Shown: piece after piece, positions 1-7,354 of the stretch
Position numbering within the stretch: the stretch's first letter is position 1
How the letters are laid out: the number at the start of each line of letters is the position of its first letter
NCBI GenBank assembly: GCA_020025715.1
Contig: JAHHRQ010000021.1
Location: forward strand, 1-25,417
DNA: 25,417 nucleotides
Source of the DNA: Oscillospiraceae bacterium
Lineage (GTDB): Bacteria > Bacillota > Clostridia > Oscillospirales > Oscillospiraceae
Direction of reading: 5' to 3'
Notes under the pieces: model-generated
Seen by the model: the letters and a program-made list of their open reading frames with translations, nothing else
Databases searched by the model: none
What the model was told of the DNA's origin: nothing
Position numbers and translations under genes: made by a program

Positions 1-36
1 AAAAGCCTGTATCCCATCGGGATACAGGCTTTTTTT
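1..36. terminator. Strong intrinsic terminator at the left edge
   Basis: A perfect 15-bp stem (1-15 with 19-33) closes a 3-nt loop and is followed by T's to 36. There are also at least four A's on the left side, so it could act in both directions. It most likely ends a transcript that begins outside the window. Confidence 0.85.
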
Positions 37-145
37 CTATCCCTTCTTCGTAAGGGATTCGGAGCCTGAGAGGGCAAAAGTCCTCGGTCTTATTTTTCGC
101 TATTCCTTTTTCAGAATATGTTGAAAACTTTATCCGCTTTTCCCG
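37..145. other. Non-coding stretch between two terminators
   Basis: This piece lies between the hairpins at 1-36 and 146-171. It holds a small 7-bp hairpin (39-45 with 52-58) and a 4-bp one (70-73 with 82-85), but no convincing open reading frame and no promoter that I can name. It could be the tail of an RNA or a leader read on the minus strand. I do not recognise an RNA family. Confidence 0.3.
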
Positions 146-171
146 CCGCCGCAGTCATGCGGCGGTTTTTT
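146..171 (+). terminator. Intrinsic terminator just upstream of the tex promoter
   Basis: A GC-only 7-bp stem (146-152 with 159-165), a 6-nt loop and six T's form a classical terminator on the plus strand. The tex -35 element starts two bases after it, so it insulates tex from upstream transcription. Confidence 0.8.
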
Positions 172-172
172 A

Positions 173-201
173 TTGTCCTTGGGGAAAACTTGTGGTAAAA
201 T
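173..201 (+). promoter_or_regulatory. Sigma-A promoter of tex
   Basis: TTGTCC (173-178), a 17-bp spacer and TAAAAT (196-201) with an extended -10 TG at 193-194. Transcription would start near 208, which rules out the far upstream TTG at 173 as the tex start codon. Confidence 0.7.
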
Positions 202-262
202 ACTAAGCGCAAAAAAATCAATTAGAGACCTCCGCATGTTCTGCGGAAAAGGAGTTAGTATT

Positions 263-2419
263 TTGGAAACTATAAACGAGATACTGGCAAGGGAGCTTGA
301 CAGACCTCTCAGCCATATTGAAAACGTTGTAAATCTTCTGGACGAGGGAAACACCATTCCTTTTATCGCCCGTTACCGTAAGGAAATGCACGGTGCTATG
401 GATGATACCTCTCTGAGAACTCTTGAGGAAAGACTCCAGTATCTGCGCTCTTTGCAGGAACGCAAGGAGACAGTTAAAAAATCCATAGAGGAGCAGGGCA
501 AGATGACAGAGGAGCTGTCTGCTGCCATTGATGATGCAGTTACCCTTGCCTCCCTTGAAGACTTATACAGACCCTATAAGCCCAAACGCCGCACCAGAGC
601 CACCATTGCAAGAGAAAAGGGACTGGCACCTCTGGCAGAAATTCTTTTCGCTCAGGAGCTTGACATTCCCGCACCTGAGGAGCTGGCGGCAGAATATGTG
701 GACGCTGAAAAGGGCGTTGAGAGCGTTGAGGACGCACTTGCCGGAGCTTCCGACATTATTGCAGAGCAGATTTCCGATGACGCAGAGATAAGAAAGATAC
801 TCCGCGGCTTTATCGAGGCAAACGCCTCCATAGTGTCTTCTGCCGCAACCGAGGAAGATTCCGTTTACAGACTTTATTATGAATTTACCCAGAGAATAGG
901 CAAGATGCAGGGTCATCAGGTGCTTGCCCTCAACAGAGGCGAAAAAGAGGGCTTTTTAAAGGTCAGCGTTGAGCTTGACAGAGATGCTGCATTGCAGAAG
1001 CTGCGCCGGGTTGTTATTAAGCCCGGTTCTCCCGCTATGGCATTTGTAAGAAATGCTGCCGATGACGCATATGACAGACTGCTCTGGCCCTCCATGGAGA
1101 GAGAAACCAGAAACGACCTTACCGACTGGGCATGTGAAGGCGCAATTAAGATGTTCGGTCTTAACCTTAAGCCCCTGCTTATGCAGCCCCCTGTAAAGGG
1201 CAAGGTCACCATGGGTCTTGACCCCGGATACCGCAACGGCTGCAAGGTGGCAGTTGTTGACGGCACAGGCAAGGTTCTTGATACTGCGGTTGTATATCCC
1301 ACATTCAGCGAGGGCAGAAAGAAAGAGGCTATAAGAACCCTGTCCGCTCTTATCAGAAAGCACGGAGTTCAGCACATAGCAATAGGCAACGGCACTGCCT
1401 CCAGAGAAACCGAGCAGATGACTGTTGAGATGCTCAAAGAGCTGGGCGGCGGACAGTCCTACGCCATAGTTAACGAGGCCGGCGCATCCGTTTACTCCGC
1501 TTCAAAGCTTGCCGCAGAGGAATTCCCCGAATATGATGTAAACCTCCGTTCTGCCGTTTCCATTGCAAGACGTTTGCAGGACCCTCTGGCAGAGCTTGTA
1601 AAAATCGAGCCTATGGCAATAGGCGTAGGCCAGTATCAGCACGACATGCCTCAGGCAAAGCTGGAAGAAACTCTGGACGGCGTTGTAGAGGACTGCGTTA
1701 ATGCGGTAGGCGTTGATATAAACACCGCCTCTCCCTCACTTTTACAGAGAGTTTCCGGTCTTAACAAGACCACTGCAAAGAATATCGTAACTTACCGTGA
1801 AGAAAACGGCCCCTTTACCTCCCGCAAGGAGATTAAGAAGGTTCCCAAGCTCGGCCCCAAGGCTTTCCAGCAGTCAGCAGGCTTCTTGAGAGTGCCGGAG
1901 AGCAAGCATGTGCTTGATAACACCGCTGTCCACCCCGAAAGCTATGATGCCGCAGAGAAGCTTCTGGTGCTCTGCGGATACAGCCTTAAGGATGTGGCAG
2001 AGGGCAATATTGCAGAGCTTTTAAAGCGCATGGAGAGCTACGGCGTGGCTAAAGCCGCCGCAGAGTGCGGAGTAGGTGAGCCTACACTCCGAGATATTGC
2101 TCAGGAGCTTATGAAGCCCGGCAGAGACCCCCGCGAGGATCTGCCCCCTGTGCTGCTGAGAAAAGACGTTCTTGAAATCAAGGACTTAAAGCCCGGCATG
2201 GTTCTCACCGGAACTGTCAGAAACGTTATAGACTTCGGCGTTTTCGTTGACATCGGAGTTCATCAGGACGGCCTTGTTCACGTTTCCCAGATAAGCGACA
2301 AGTTCATCCGCCACCCCAGCGAGGTGCTGGCAGTGGGCGACATTGTAAAGGTCGTAGTTCTGGATGTAGACGAGAAAAAGCACCGTATATCCCTGTCTAT
2401 TAAACAAGTAAAGGAATAA
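263..2419 (+). CDS. tex: Tex family S1 RNA-binding protein
   Basis: A cytoplasmic nucleic-acid-binding protein of the Tex/YhgF family (Spt6-related). Its exact role in bacteria is unsettled; it has been linked to transcription and RNA handling. The 718-residue product has the usual order and length: an N-terminal helical Tex domain, a YqgF/RNase H-like fold with the GLDPGYRNG motif near residue 316, a helix-hairpin-helix pair at about residues 481-540 (SGLNKTTAKNIV, then GPFTSRKE), and a C-terminal S1 domain at about 642-718 (GMVLTGTVRNV, FGVFVDIG, GLVHVSQIS). I chose the TTG start at 263 because AAAAGGAG lies 8 nt upstream and the residues after it begin the conserved ETINEILARELDR segment. 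The open frame continues back to 173, but that part overlaps the promoter. It is a single-gene unit closed by a terminator at 2447. Confidence 0.95.
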   Translation: METINEILARELDRPLSHIENVVNLLDEGNTIPFIARYRKEMHGAMDDTSLRTLEERLQYLRSLQERKETVKKSIEEQGKMTEELSAAIDDAVTLASLEDLYRPYKPKRRTRATIAREKGLAPLAEILFAQELDIPAPEELAAEYVDAEKGVESVEDALAGASDIIAEQISDDAEIRKILRGFIEANASIVSSAATEEDSVYRLYYEFTQRIGKMQGHQVLALNRGEKEGFLKVSVELDRDAALQKLRRVVIKPGSPAMAFVRNAADDAYDRLLWPSMERETRNDLTDWACEGAIKMFGLNLKPLLMQPPVKGKVTMGLDPGYRNGCKVAVVDGTGKVLDTAVVYPTFSEGRKKEAIRTLSALIRKHGVQHIAIGNGTASRETEQMTVEMLKELGGGQSYAIVNEAGASVYSASKLAAEEFPEYDVNLRSAVSIARRLQDPLAELVKIEPMAIGVGQYQHDMPQAKLEETLDGVVEDCVNAVGVDINTASPSLLQRVSGLNKTTAKNIVTYREENGPFTSRKEIKKVPKLGPKAFQQSAGFLRVPESKHVLDNTAVHPESYDAAEKLLVLCGYSLKDVAEGNIAELLKRMESYGVAKAAAECGVGEPTLRDIAQELMKPGRDPREDLPPVLLRKDVLEIKDLKPGMVLTGTVRNVIDFGVFVDIGVHQDGLVHVSQISDKFIRHPSEVLAVGDIVKVVVLDVDEKKHRISLSIKQVKE

Positions 2420-2446
2420 TATTTAGACAAAACTGGCTAAAGTGTC

Positions 2447-2478
2447 AAAAAATCCACCGTTGGAGCGGTGGATTTTTT
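2447..2478 (+). terminator. Terminator after tex
   Basis: A 9-bp core stem (2451-2459 with 2466-2474) with a 6-nt loop is flanked by A's on the left and T's to 2478. It separates tex from degV. Confidence 0.85.
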
Positions 2479-2492
2479 GTTTACTACGGTAA

Positions 2493-2521
2493 TTGAATTA
2501 TTTCTGTTAAAGCTATATACT
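2493..2521 (+). promoter_or_regulatory. Sigma-A promoter of degV
   Basis: TTGAAT (2493-2498), a 17-bp spacer and TATACT (2516-2521). It leaves a leader of about 20 nt before the AGGAGG ribosome site and the ATG at 2547. Confidence 0.65.
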
Positions 2522-2546
2522 TTTCCCGAATAAAGGAGGACTTTAG

Positions 2547-3398
2547 ATGAGCGTTAAAATAATATGCGATTCTGCGTGTGATATGACAAGAGCCGAGGCT
2601 TCCGCAAAAGACATTACCCTTCTGCCTCTAAAGACTCTTATTGACGGTAAAGAGTATAGAGACGGCGTTGATATAGACGGCGCCGGTTTTTATAAGATGC
2701 TTGCAGAGTGCAAAACTCTGCCTACAACAAGCCAGATCGGCCCTTCCGAATTCTTGAATGCCTACAACGAGGCGGGAAAGGAAAACGAGATTGTAGTTCT
2801 TTCCATGTCCGGCGACCTTTCCGGCACCGCCCAGAGTGCGAGAATTGCGGCTATGGAGTTCGACGGAGAGGTTTACTGCGTTGACACTTTAAATATTACC
2901 GCCGGCGAGCGGGTTCTGCTTGAATACGCCATAAGGCTGAGAGACGAGGGCAGAAGCGGTAGGGAGATAGCCGATGAACTGGAAAAGGCAAAGGAAAAGG
3001 TCTGCATTGTTGCAAGAGTGGATACCCTCGAATACCTTAAAAAGGGCGGCAGACTCGGTAAGCTTGCAGCCATTGCAGGCACGGTATTAAACGTGAAGCC
3101 TGTTCTGGGAATGGTAAACGGCGAAATTAAAATTCTGGGCAAGGCCAGAGGTGTAAAGCAGAGCAACAACATGCTTACCGATATAATCAAAAAGCGGGGC
3201 GTTGATTTCTCCATGCCCATTATGCTTGCCTACTCAGGCTCCGACAGAAGCCTTCTGGACTCTTATGTGGAATACTCCCGCAGCCTGTGGGAGGGCAAAA
3301 TCGATAAGCTCCCCGACTGCATCATGGGCAGCACTATCGGCACCCATGCAGGCCCCGGCGCTGTGGCAGTTGCATTTTTCGAGAAAAATCATCAGTAA
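2547..3398 (+). CDS. DegV family fatty-acid-binding protein
   Basis: A DegV-fold protein of 283 residues. Family members bind a single fatty acid; the FakB branch presents fatty acids to the kinase FakA for phospholipid synthesis. The sequence shows the N-terminal SACDMT loop (residues 8-13), the PTTSQIGPSEF segment near residue 60, the YLKKGGRLG motif in the middle and the C-terminal STIGTHAGPGA loop, which are the usual ligand-pocket regions. The start is firm: AGGAGG lies about 9 nt before the ATG. It stands alone between two terminators, with no fakA-like gene nearby, so whether it is a true FakB or a general DegV carrier cannot be told from context. Confidence 0.93.
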   Translation: MSVKIICDSACDMTRAEASAKDITLLPLKTLIDGKEYRDGVDIDGAGFYKMLAECKTLPTTSQIGPSEFLNAYNEAGKENEIVVLSMSGDLSGTAQSARIAAMEFDGEVYCVDTLNITAGERVLLEYAIRLRDEGRSGREIADELEKAKEKVCIVARVDTLEYLKKGGRLGKLAAIAGTVLNVKPVLGMVNGEIKILGKARGVKQSNNMLTDIIKKRGVDFSMPIMLAYSGSDRSLLDSYVEYSRSLWEGKIDKLPDCIMGSTIGTHAGPGAVAVAFFEKNHQ

Positions 3399-3450
3399 AA
3401 TATACGGAAACTCAAAAAATACCGCATAGTTATTAAATATTCAGAAAACC

Positions 3451-3498
3451 AAAACAGCAGGAACCATTTCAGACACATTGAATGGTTCCTGCTGTTTT
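3451..3498. terminator. Bidirectional terminator between degV and spo0A
   Basis: A perfect 18-bp stem (3451-3468 with 3481-3498) with a 12-nt loop, starting with AAAA and ending in TTTT. It lies between convergent genes. Two weaker hairpins, 3561-3576 and 3627-3644, lie nearer the spo0A end and may help stop minus-strand transcripts, but their T tracts are poor. Confidence 0.8.
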
Positions 3499-3657
3499 CT
3501 ATCATAAACGCACCAGTGTTTGGCTATGATGCGCATAAATTCCAAAAATATATATTTGATGCCGATTCTTATCGGCTGATATACTCCTAAAATTACCAAT
3601 AACCCGAAAATACGAAAAATTACACAGTCTGATTTATTTCAGACCGGATACGGGATT

Positions 3658-4449
3658 TTAATTTGCGGCGTGTTTGCGTCTCAGGGACAGGCAGTCGGCA
3701 ATCATGGCGATAAATTCGCTGTTTGTGGGCTTGCCCTTGATGTTGGAAACGGTATAACCGAAGAACTTCTGCAAGGTTTCGATGTCTCCTCTGTCCCATG
3801 CGACTTCTATTGCATGGCGTATGGCTCTCTCGACTCTTGAAGGAGTTGTGTTGAACTTCTTTGCAACCTCAGGATAAAGAACCTTGGTTACGGCGTTTAT
3901 CATGTCCATATCCTTTATGGTAAGGATTATGGCCTCACGGAGATACTGATAACCTTTTATGTGGGCGGGAACGCCGATTTCGTGGATTATATCGGTAACT
4001 GCGCCTTCAAGCTCCAAATCCTCCTGAGCCTGAACAGCATGGCAGTCATAGCCTGCGTGTTCGATGACGTTGCGGACAGCGCCGTTAAACTGGCGTATGT
4101 GGGCAAAGAGAGCAGATGTGTCACAGGGCTTGGGCATGAAATACTCAGCGCCCAGATTGGAACATTCTGCCAGAACTGAGGAGTTCACAAAGCTGGAGAG
4201 AATTATTACCCTCGGTGTGGTGCCGCTGTCGGACAGGCGTCGCAGAAGCTCAAGTCCGTCCAGCTTTGGCAGCACCAAATCCATGAGCAACAGGTCGGGG
4301 TGTAGTTCGGTTACCATTGAAAAAGCCTCAGTACCGTCACATGTGGTACCGATTACCTCCATGTCGCTCTCCTTGGATATGACATCTGTAAGCAGCTTGC
4401 AGAAATCGTGGTTCGCGTCAGCAATTAAGATTCTTGTTTTAGTTTCCAT
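3658..4449 (-). CDS. spo0A: Sporulation master regulator Spo0A
   Basis: A response regulator and transcription factor that, once phosphorylated, starts sporulation. The 263 residues comprise an N-terminal receiver domain (about 5-125) and the Spo0A C-terminal DNA-binding domain (about 150-260). Phospho-acceptor D57 is in LLLMDLVLPKLDG, the switch Ser is near 85 and the conserved Lys is K107 (PKP). The DNA-recognition helix region SRVERAIRHAIEVAW is intact and unique to this family. The acidic pair at the start of the receiver reads A-D-A-N rather than the usual A-D-D-N, so one Mg2+ ligand position is Ala12. The start has GGGAGG about 9 nt upstream. The gene is not next to spoIVB/recN as in Bacillus; it stands alone, divergent from a lipoprotein gene, with 0A boxes in its upstream region. 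Confidence 0.97.
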   Translation of the reverse strand: METKTRILIADANHDFCKLLTDVISKESDMEVIGTTCDGTEAFSMVTELHPDLLLMDLVLPKLDGLELLRRLSDSGTTPRVIILSSFVNSSVLAECSNLGAEYFMPKPCDTSALFAHIRQFNGAVRNVIEHAGYDCHAVQAQEDLELEGAVTDIIHEIGVPAHIKGYQYLREAIILTIKDMDMINAVTKVLYPEVAKKFNTTPSRVERAIRHAIEVAWDRGDIETLQKFFGYTVSNIKGKPTNSEFIAMIADCLSLRRKHAAN

Positions 4450-4523
4450 AATACTTTCCTCCCGTTTATGCGATAAAATCGATTATGTACTAATTGAAGC
4501 ATATAAACCGTCTCGTCGCATTA

Positions 4524-4553
4524 AATTTACCATAGTTGACACATTCAGAACAA
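4524..4553 (-). promoter_or_regulatory. Candidate proximal spo0A promoter (sigma-A type)
   Basis: On the minus strand TTGTTC (4553-4548), an 18-bp spacer and TAAATT (4529-4524) with an extended -10 TG. A 0A box (4562-4568) lies just upstream of its -35 element. Confidence 0.5.
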
Positions 4554-4561
4554 CAGAAAAC

Positions 4562-4568
4562 TGTCGAA
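4562..4568 (+). promoter_or_regulatory. Spo0A box (single)
   Basis: TGTCGAA matches the 0A-box consensus TGNCGAA. It sits about 48 bp upstream of the start expected from the proximal spo0A promoter, which suggests autoregulation. Confidence 0.5.
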
Positions 4569-4589
4569 CAACGCGGATAACATGTTGAC

Positions 4590-4618
4590 ATAATATCGGA
4601 TAATCCCGCATAATGCAA
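4590..4618 (-). promoter_or_regulatory. Candidate distal spo0A promoter (sigma-A type)
   Basis: On the minus strand TTGCAT (4618-4613), a 17-bp spacer and TATTAT (4595-4590). On the other strand TTGACA (4585-4590) and CATAAT (4609-4614) with an 18-bp spacer overlap it almost exactly, so the direction used cannot be decided from sequence alone. Confidence 0.4.
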
Positions 4619-4622
4619 TATC

Positions 4623-4651
4623 ATTCGATAACATCTGACAAAAAATTCTAA
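4623..4651 (-). promoter_or_regulatory. Candidate sigma-H promoter of spo0A
   Basis: On the minus strand TTAGAATTT (4651-4643) resembles the sigma-H -35 RNAGGAWWW with two mismatches. ATCGAAT (4629-4623) fits the -10 RNNGAAT, with 13 bp between them. The tandem 0A boxes lie just upstream of this -35, as at the Bacillus spo0A sigma-H promoter. Confidence 0.35.
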
Positions 4652-4658
4652 ACAGATT

Positions 4659-4675
4659 TGTCGAATTTTGTCGAA
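4659..4675 (+). promoter_or_regulatory. Tandem Spo0A boxes, 10 bp apart
   Basis: Two copies of TGTCGAA (4659-4665 and 4669-4675), each preceded by T's, start exactly 10 bp apart, so they face the same side of the helix. This is the known spacing for a Spo0A dimer. They could control spo0A, the divergent lipoprotein gene, or both. Confidence 0.65.
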
Positions 4676-4742
4676 AAGGAAATAAATGGAAATAAAATTT
4701 TCTGAAAAATACGGTAAAATTTTAAATTAAAGCTGCTGATAA

Positions 4743-4771
4743 TTGAAAGAAAACGGCTCCTGTGCTAAAAT
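4743..4771 (+). promoter_or_regulatory. Sigma-A promoter of the lipoprotein gene
   Basis: TTGAAA (4743-4748), a 17-bp spacer and TAAAAT (4766-4771) with an extended -10 TG at 4763-4764. The start site would be near 4778, about 30 nt before the ATG. Confidence 0.65.
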
Positions 4772-4807
4772 AAAAAAACCATTTCCAACTTATGAGGAAT
4801 TTAGATA

Positions 4808-5854
4808 ATGAATAAATTTACATTGCTTTTAATTGCATTCTGTCTAAGCCTGTCGGGGGTATTATCCGGCTGCAGCCGGCTTCCGTCCCCTCCCGGCATG
4901 GATAAGGCTGCGCCGGAGCCTGTGGAGGTTGAAGATGTGGTTTTGCCGCAGCTGAGCAAAAGCGAAAGCCTCGGTATGCAGAGCTACATGAGCGGCGGCA
5001 GGGCGATTATTATAAATGACCGGCTTTACTGCATGGACTTTGACGAAAACTTAACCCCCGCACTGTGCTCCTACGACCTCACTTCCGGAAAGCCTGAAAA
5101 CTTCACGGTTTTAATTTCCGACTGTGTGCCGGAATACCTCTGCGCCTATGGGGAGCGCATTTATTTCATAGATAAAAAGGCAGGGGGAAATATTGAAAGC
5201 GTGAACCTTGACGGGGGAGACCGGCAGATAGTAAAGGAAGGCCCATGCGATTTTCTCAGAATATATGAGGATAAGATGTATTACTGCGACAACGCAATGC
5301 GCTTTTGCGTTTCCTCGCCCCTCGGAGCAGGTGAGGAGATTATAATGTCGGAGACATGCTATTATCCTTATGTGACAGGGGACAGCTTTATATATCAGCT
5401 TGGCAGAAATGAGCAGCTTTATATAAAAAATCTCAGCACCGGAATTGTAACCGAGCTTACGGATCTGCCCTCATACGCCCCGGTTATTGCAGAGGGGAGA
5501 CTTTACTGCACCGTTCCCGGAGGCGTGCTCAGCATTGCAGCCGACGGGCTGAACCCCTTGAAATATGAGCTTGGCGAAATTCAGGGAACGGCAGAGCTTG
5601 CCCTCAGAGACGATAAAATCTATATCCGCGGCGTTAGCGGCGGAAAAGAAATCAGAGAGTGGAGCTTCAGCACTGAAAATCCCAAGGAGAGCTTTCAATA
5701 TGAAATCTGCGGTAATTACAGCCTGTGTCAGTATATTGATGAAAGCTTTGCCCTTTATGCAAATTATGAGGCAGGGGGCAGAATAAAAAGCTATACCATT
5801 ATAGACGACAAAGGGGGACAGACTCAGTTTCTTTTAGGCAAAATCCTCTATTAG
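4808..5854 (+). CDS. Beta-propeller-like lipoprotein (DUF5050 type)
   Basis: A 348-residue exported protein of unknown role. Residues 1-21 form a lipoprotein signal: a charged start, a hydrophobic core, then the lipobox LSGC with C22 as the lipidated residue. The mature part repeats a pattern of strands such as RLYCMD, ERIYFID, DKMYYCD, GRLYCTV and DKIYIRG, each roughly 40-50 residues apart. This is typical of DUF5050-like propeller proteins of Firmicutes, where each blade reads out a Y/F-D strand. It is expected on the outer face of the membrane. GAGG is 10 nt upstream of the ATG. No terminator follows clearly; the metK promoter starts 33 bp later. The nearby 0A boxes suggest, but do not prove, control by Spo0A. 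I do not recognise a specific function. Confidence 0.85.
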   Translation: MNKFTLLLIAFCLSLSGVLSGCSRLPSPPGMDKAAPEPVEVEDVVLPQLSKSESLGMQSYMSGGRAIIINDRLYCMDFDENLTPALCSYDLTSGKPENFTVLISDCVPEYLCAYGERIYFIDKKAGGNIESVNLDGGDRQIVKEGPCDFLRIYEDKMYYCDNAMRFCVSSPLGAGEEIIMSETCYYPYVTGDSFIYQLGRNEQLYIKNLSTGIVTELTDLPSYAPVIAEGRLYCTVPGGVLSIAADGLNPLKYELGEIQGTAELALRDDKIYIRGVSGGKEIREWSFSTENPKESFQYEICGNYSLCQYIDESFALYANYEAGGRIKSYTIIDDKGGQTQFLLGKILY

Positions 5855-5886
5855 TCGGCAGAATTGTTAACTTTTTAAAAAATTGC

Positions 5887-5914
5887 TTGACAACGGTAGA
5901 TTTAATGATATACT
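5887..5914 (+). promoter_or_regulatory. Sigma-A promoter of the metK leader
   Basis: A perfect -35 TTGACA (5887-5892), a 16-bp spacer and TATACT (5909-5914) with an extended -10 TG at 5906-5907. Transcription starts just before the riboswitch. Confidence 0.8.
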
Positions 5915-5936
5915 CTCAACAGTGAAAAACTTCATA

Positions 5937-6028
5937 CCTTATCAAGAGTGGTGGAGGGAACGGCCCTGTGAAACCCGGCAACCTGCTTACGGCAAGGTGC
6001 TAAATCCGGCGGTGTACGAAAGATGAGG
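5937..6028 (+). ncRNA. SAM-I (S-box) riboswitch
   Basis: A textbook S-box aptamer. P1 pairs CCTTATC (5937-5943) with GATGAGG (6022-6028). Between them lie the conserved blocks CAAGAGTGGTGGAGGGA, GGCCCTGTGAAACCCGGCAA, AAGGTGCTAAATCC and CGAAAGATGAGG. It binds S-adenosylmethionine. Bound SAM stabilises P1 and leaves the downstream terminator free to form, switching off metK. Confidence 0.96.
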
Positions 6029-6050
6029 CTTTCTTAAACAGATTGATTCA

Positions 6051-6081
6051 GCGCTCCGTCGGAAGACGGGGCACTTTTTTT
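6051..6081 (+). terminator. SAM-controlled attenuator of metK
   Basis: A 10-bp stem (6051-6060 with 6065-6074) with a GGAA loop and seven T's. It has one mismatch and one G-T pair. It is the expression platform of the riboswitch and lies upstream of the coding start. Confidence 0.9.
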
Positions 6082-6123
6082 ACATTTTTTTATATATTAA
6101 AATTTTTATTTAGGAGGATTACT

Positions 6124-7305
6124 ATGAGCCACTTTTTCTTTACATCCGAGTCCGTGACTGAAGGACATCCCGATAAAATCTGCGACCAGATTTCCGATGC
6201 TGTACTGGACGCTATACTTGAGCAGGACCCTATGGGCAGAGTTGCATGTGAGACTACCGTCTCCACCGGCCTTGTCCATATTATGGGCGAAATCAGCACC
6301 AACTGCTATGTAGATATTCCCAAAATCGCAAGAGGCGTTATCCTTGACATCGGTTACGACAGAGCTAAATACGGCTTTGACGGCGATACCTGCGGCATCA
6401 TCACCAACATAGACGAGCAGTCCGGCGACATCGCCATGGGCGTTGATAAGTCTCTGGAAAACAAGGCTGACGAGGAGTCCGAACTCCAGAACGGCGCAGG
6501 CGACCAGGGCATGATGTTCGGTTACGCATGTGACGAGACCGAAGAGCTTATGCCTCTGGCAATCTCCCTTGCCCACAAGCTTGCTCTCCGCCTTACCGAG
6601 GTCAGAAAGAGCAATGTTGTTGACTATCTCCGTCCCGACGGCAAAACTCAGGTCACTGTTGAGTACGACGAGGAGCGCCGCCCGGTTAGAGTTGACACCG
6701 TTGTTATCTCTACTCAGCACGCCCCCGAAGCTTCTCTGGAGCAGATCAGAAAGGACATGATCGAGCTTGTTATTAAGCCCATTGTTCCCGCAGAGCTTCT
6801 GGACGAGAACACCAAGTATTTCGTAAACCCCACCGGCCGCTTTGTTATCGGCGGACCTCAGGGCGACTCCGGCCTTACCGGACGCAAGATTATTGTTGAT
6901 ACCTACGGCGGCAGTGCTCCCCACGGCGGCGGTGCTTTCTCCGGCAAGGACCCCACCAAGGTTGACCGCTCCGCTGCATATGCCGCACGCTGGGCAGCAA
7001 AGAACGTTGTTGCAGCCGGCCTTGCAAAGCGCTGCCAGATTGAGCTTGCCTACGCAATCGGCGTTGCAAAGCCTGTTTCCGTTCTGGTTGAAACCTTCGG
7101 CACCGGCATTTACCCCGACGACAAGATAAGCGAAGCTGTGGAAAAGGTCTTTGACTTCCGCCCCAGCGCCATTATCAGAGATCTGGATCTCCGCAGACCT
7201 ATTTACAGAAAACTCGCAGCCTATGGCCACATGGGTCGTGAGGATCTGGGCGTCCGCTGGGAGGACAGAGACAAGGTTGAGGCACTCCTTGAGGCAGTAA
7301 AGTAA
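6124..7305 (+). CDS. metK: S-adenosylmethionine synthetase
   Basis: Makes S-adenosylmethionine from methionine and ATP in the cytoplasm, releasing phosphate and pyrophosphate. The 393-residue length is normal. Visible motifs are FTSESVTEGHPDK at the N-terminus (ATP/methionine site), the GAGDQGMMFGYA hexapeptide region near residue 118, FVIGGPQGDSGLTGRK, and the phosphate loop region GGGAFSGKDPTKVDRS. I chose ATG 6124 because AGGAGG lies 6 nt upstream. The frame stays open back to 6043, but that part runs through the attenuator hairpin and is not protein. The gene is controlled by the SAM riboswitch directly upstream, giving end-product feedback. Confidence 0.98.
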   Translation: MSHFFFTSESVTEGHPDKICDQISDAVLDAILEQDPMGRVACETTVSTGLVHIMGEISTNCYVDIPKIARGVILDIGYDRAKYGFDGDTCGIITNIDEQSGDIAMGVDKSLENKADEESELQNGAGDQGMMFGYACDETEELMPLAISLAHKLALRLTEVRKSNVVDYLRPDGKTQVTVEYDEERRPVRVDTVVISTQHAPEASLEQIRKDMIELVIKPIVPAELLDENTKYFVNPTGRFVIGGPQGDSGLTGRKIIVDTYGGSAPHGGGAFSGKDPTKVDRSAAYAARWAAKNVVAAGLAKRCQIELAYAIGVAKPVSVLVETFGTGIYPDDKISEAVEKVFDFRPSAIIRDLDLRRPIYRKLAAYGHMGREDLGVRWEDRDKVEALLEAVK

Positions 7306-7310
7306 AAAAT

Positions 7311-7347
7311 AAAAAAATCCGCTGAGAAATTCTCAGCGGATTTTTTT
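7311..7347. terminator. Bidirectional terminator between metK and clc
   Basis: An almost perfect palindrome with seven A's on the left and seven T's on the right around TCCGCTGAGAA/TTCTCAGCGGA. It can stop transcripts of both convergent genes. Confidence 0.9.
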
Positions 7348-7354
7348 ATCCTGA

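Larger units (their letters stand above)
4450..4807. other. Divergent control region spo0A / lipoprotein gene
   Basis: This 358-bp AT-rich gap has no gene on either strand. It contains candidate promoters in both directions, three TGTCGAA-type Spo0A boxes and a loosely repeated GATAA motif (near 4576, 4598 and 4627). The separate elements are listed individually. Confidence 0.7.

Noticed and set aside
61..110. Resemblance to a glycine riboswitch on the minus strand (CTCTCAGGC block)
   Set aside because: Only the one short block matches. The paired GAGAG segment, the CCGAAGG..GCAA block in the right order and a second aptamer are missing.
121..205. DnaA boxes or an origin near the left end (TTATCCGCT, TTGTGGTAA)
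   Set aside because: The matches are imperfect and isolated, with no cluster of boxes and no dnaA or dnaN nearby.
173..262. N-terminal extension of tex from a TTG at 173
   Set aside because: It would contain the promoter (173-201), has no ribosome site, and the 263 start has a good one.
4585..4614. Plus-strand promoter TTGACA-18-CATAAT as the main lipoprotein promoter
   Set aside because: It is plausible, but the promoter at 4743-4771 is closer, has better spacing and an extended -10; the upstream elements overlap a minus-strand promoter.
6043..6123. N-terminal extension of metK
   Set aside because: It reads through the riboswitch terminator hairpin; the conserved protein begins at 6124.
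6106..7230. 374-residue open frame on the minus strand inside metK
   Set aside because: It is antisense to a fully conserved enzyme, has no ribosome site, and its composition is what biased codon use in metK produces on the opposite strand.
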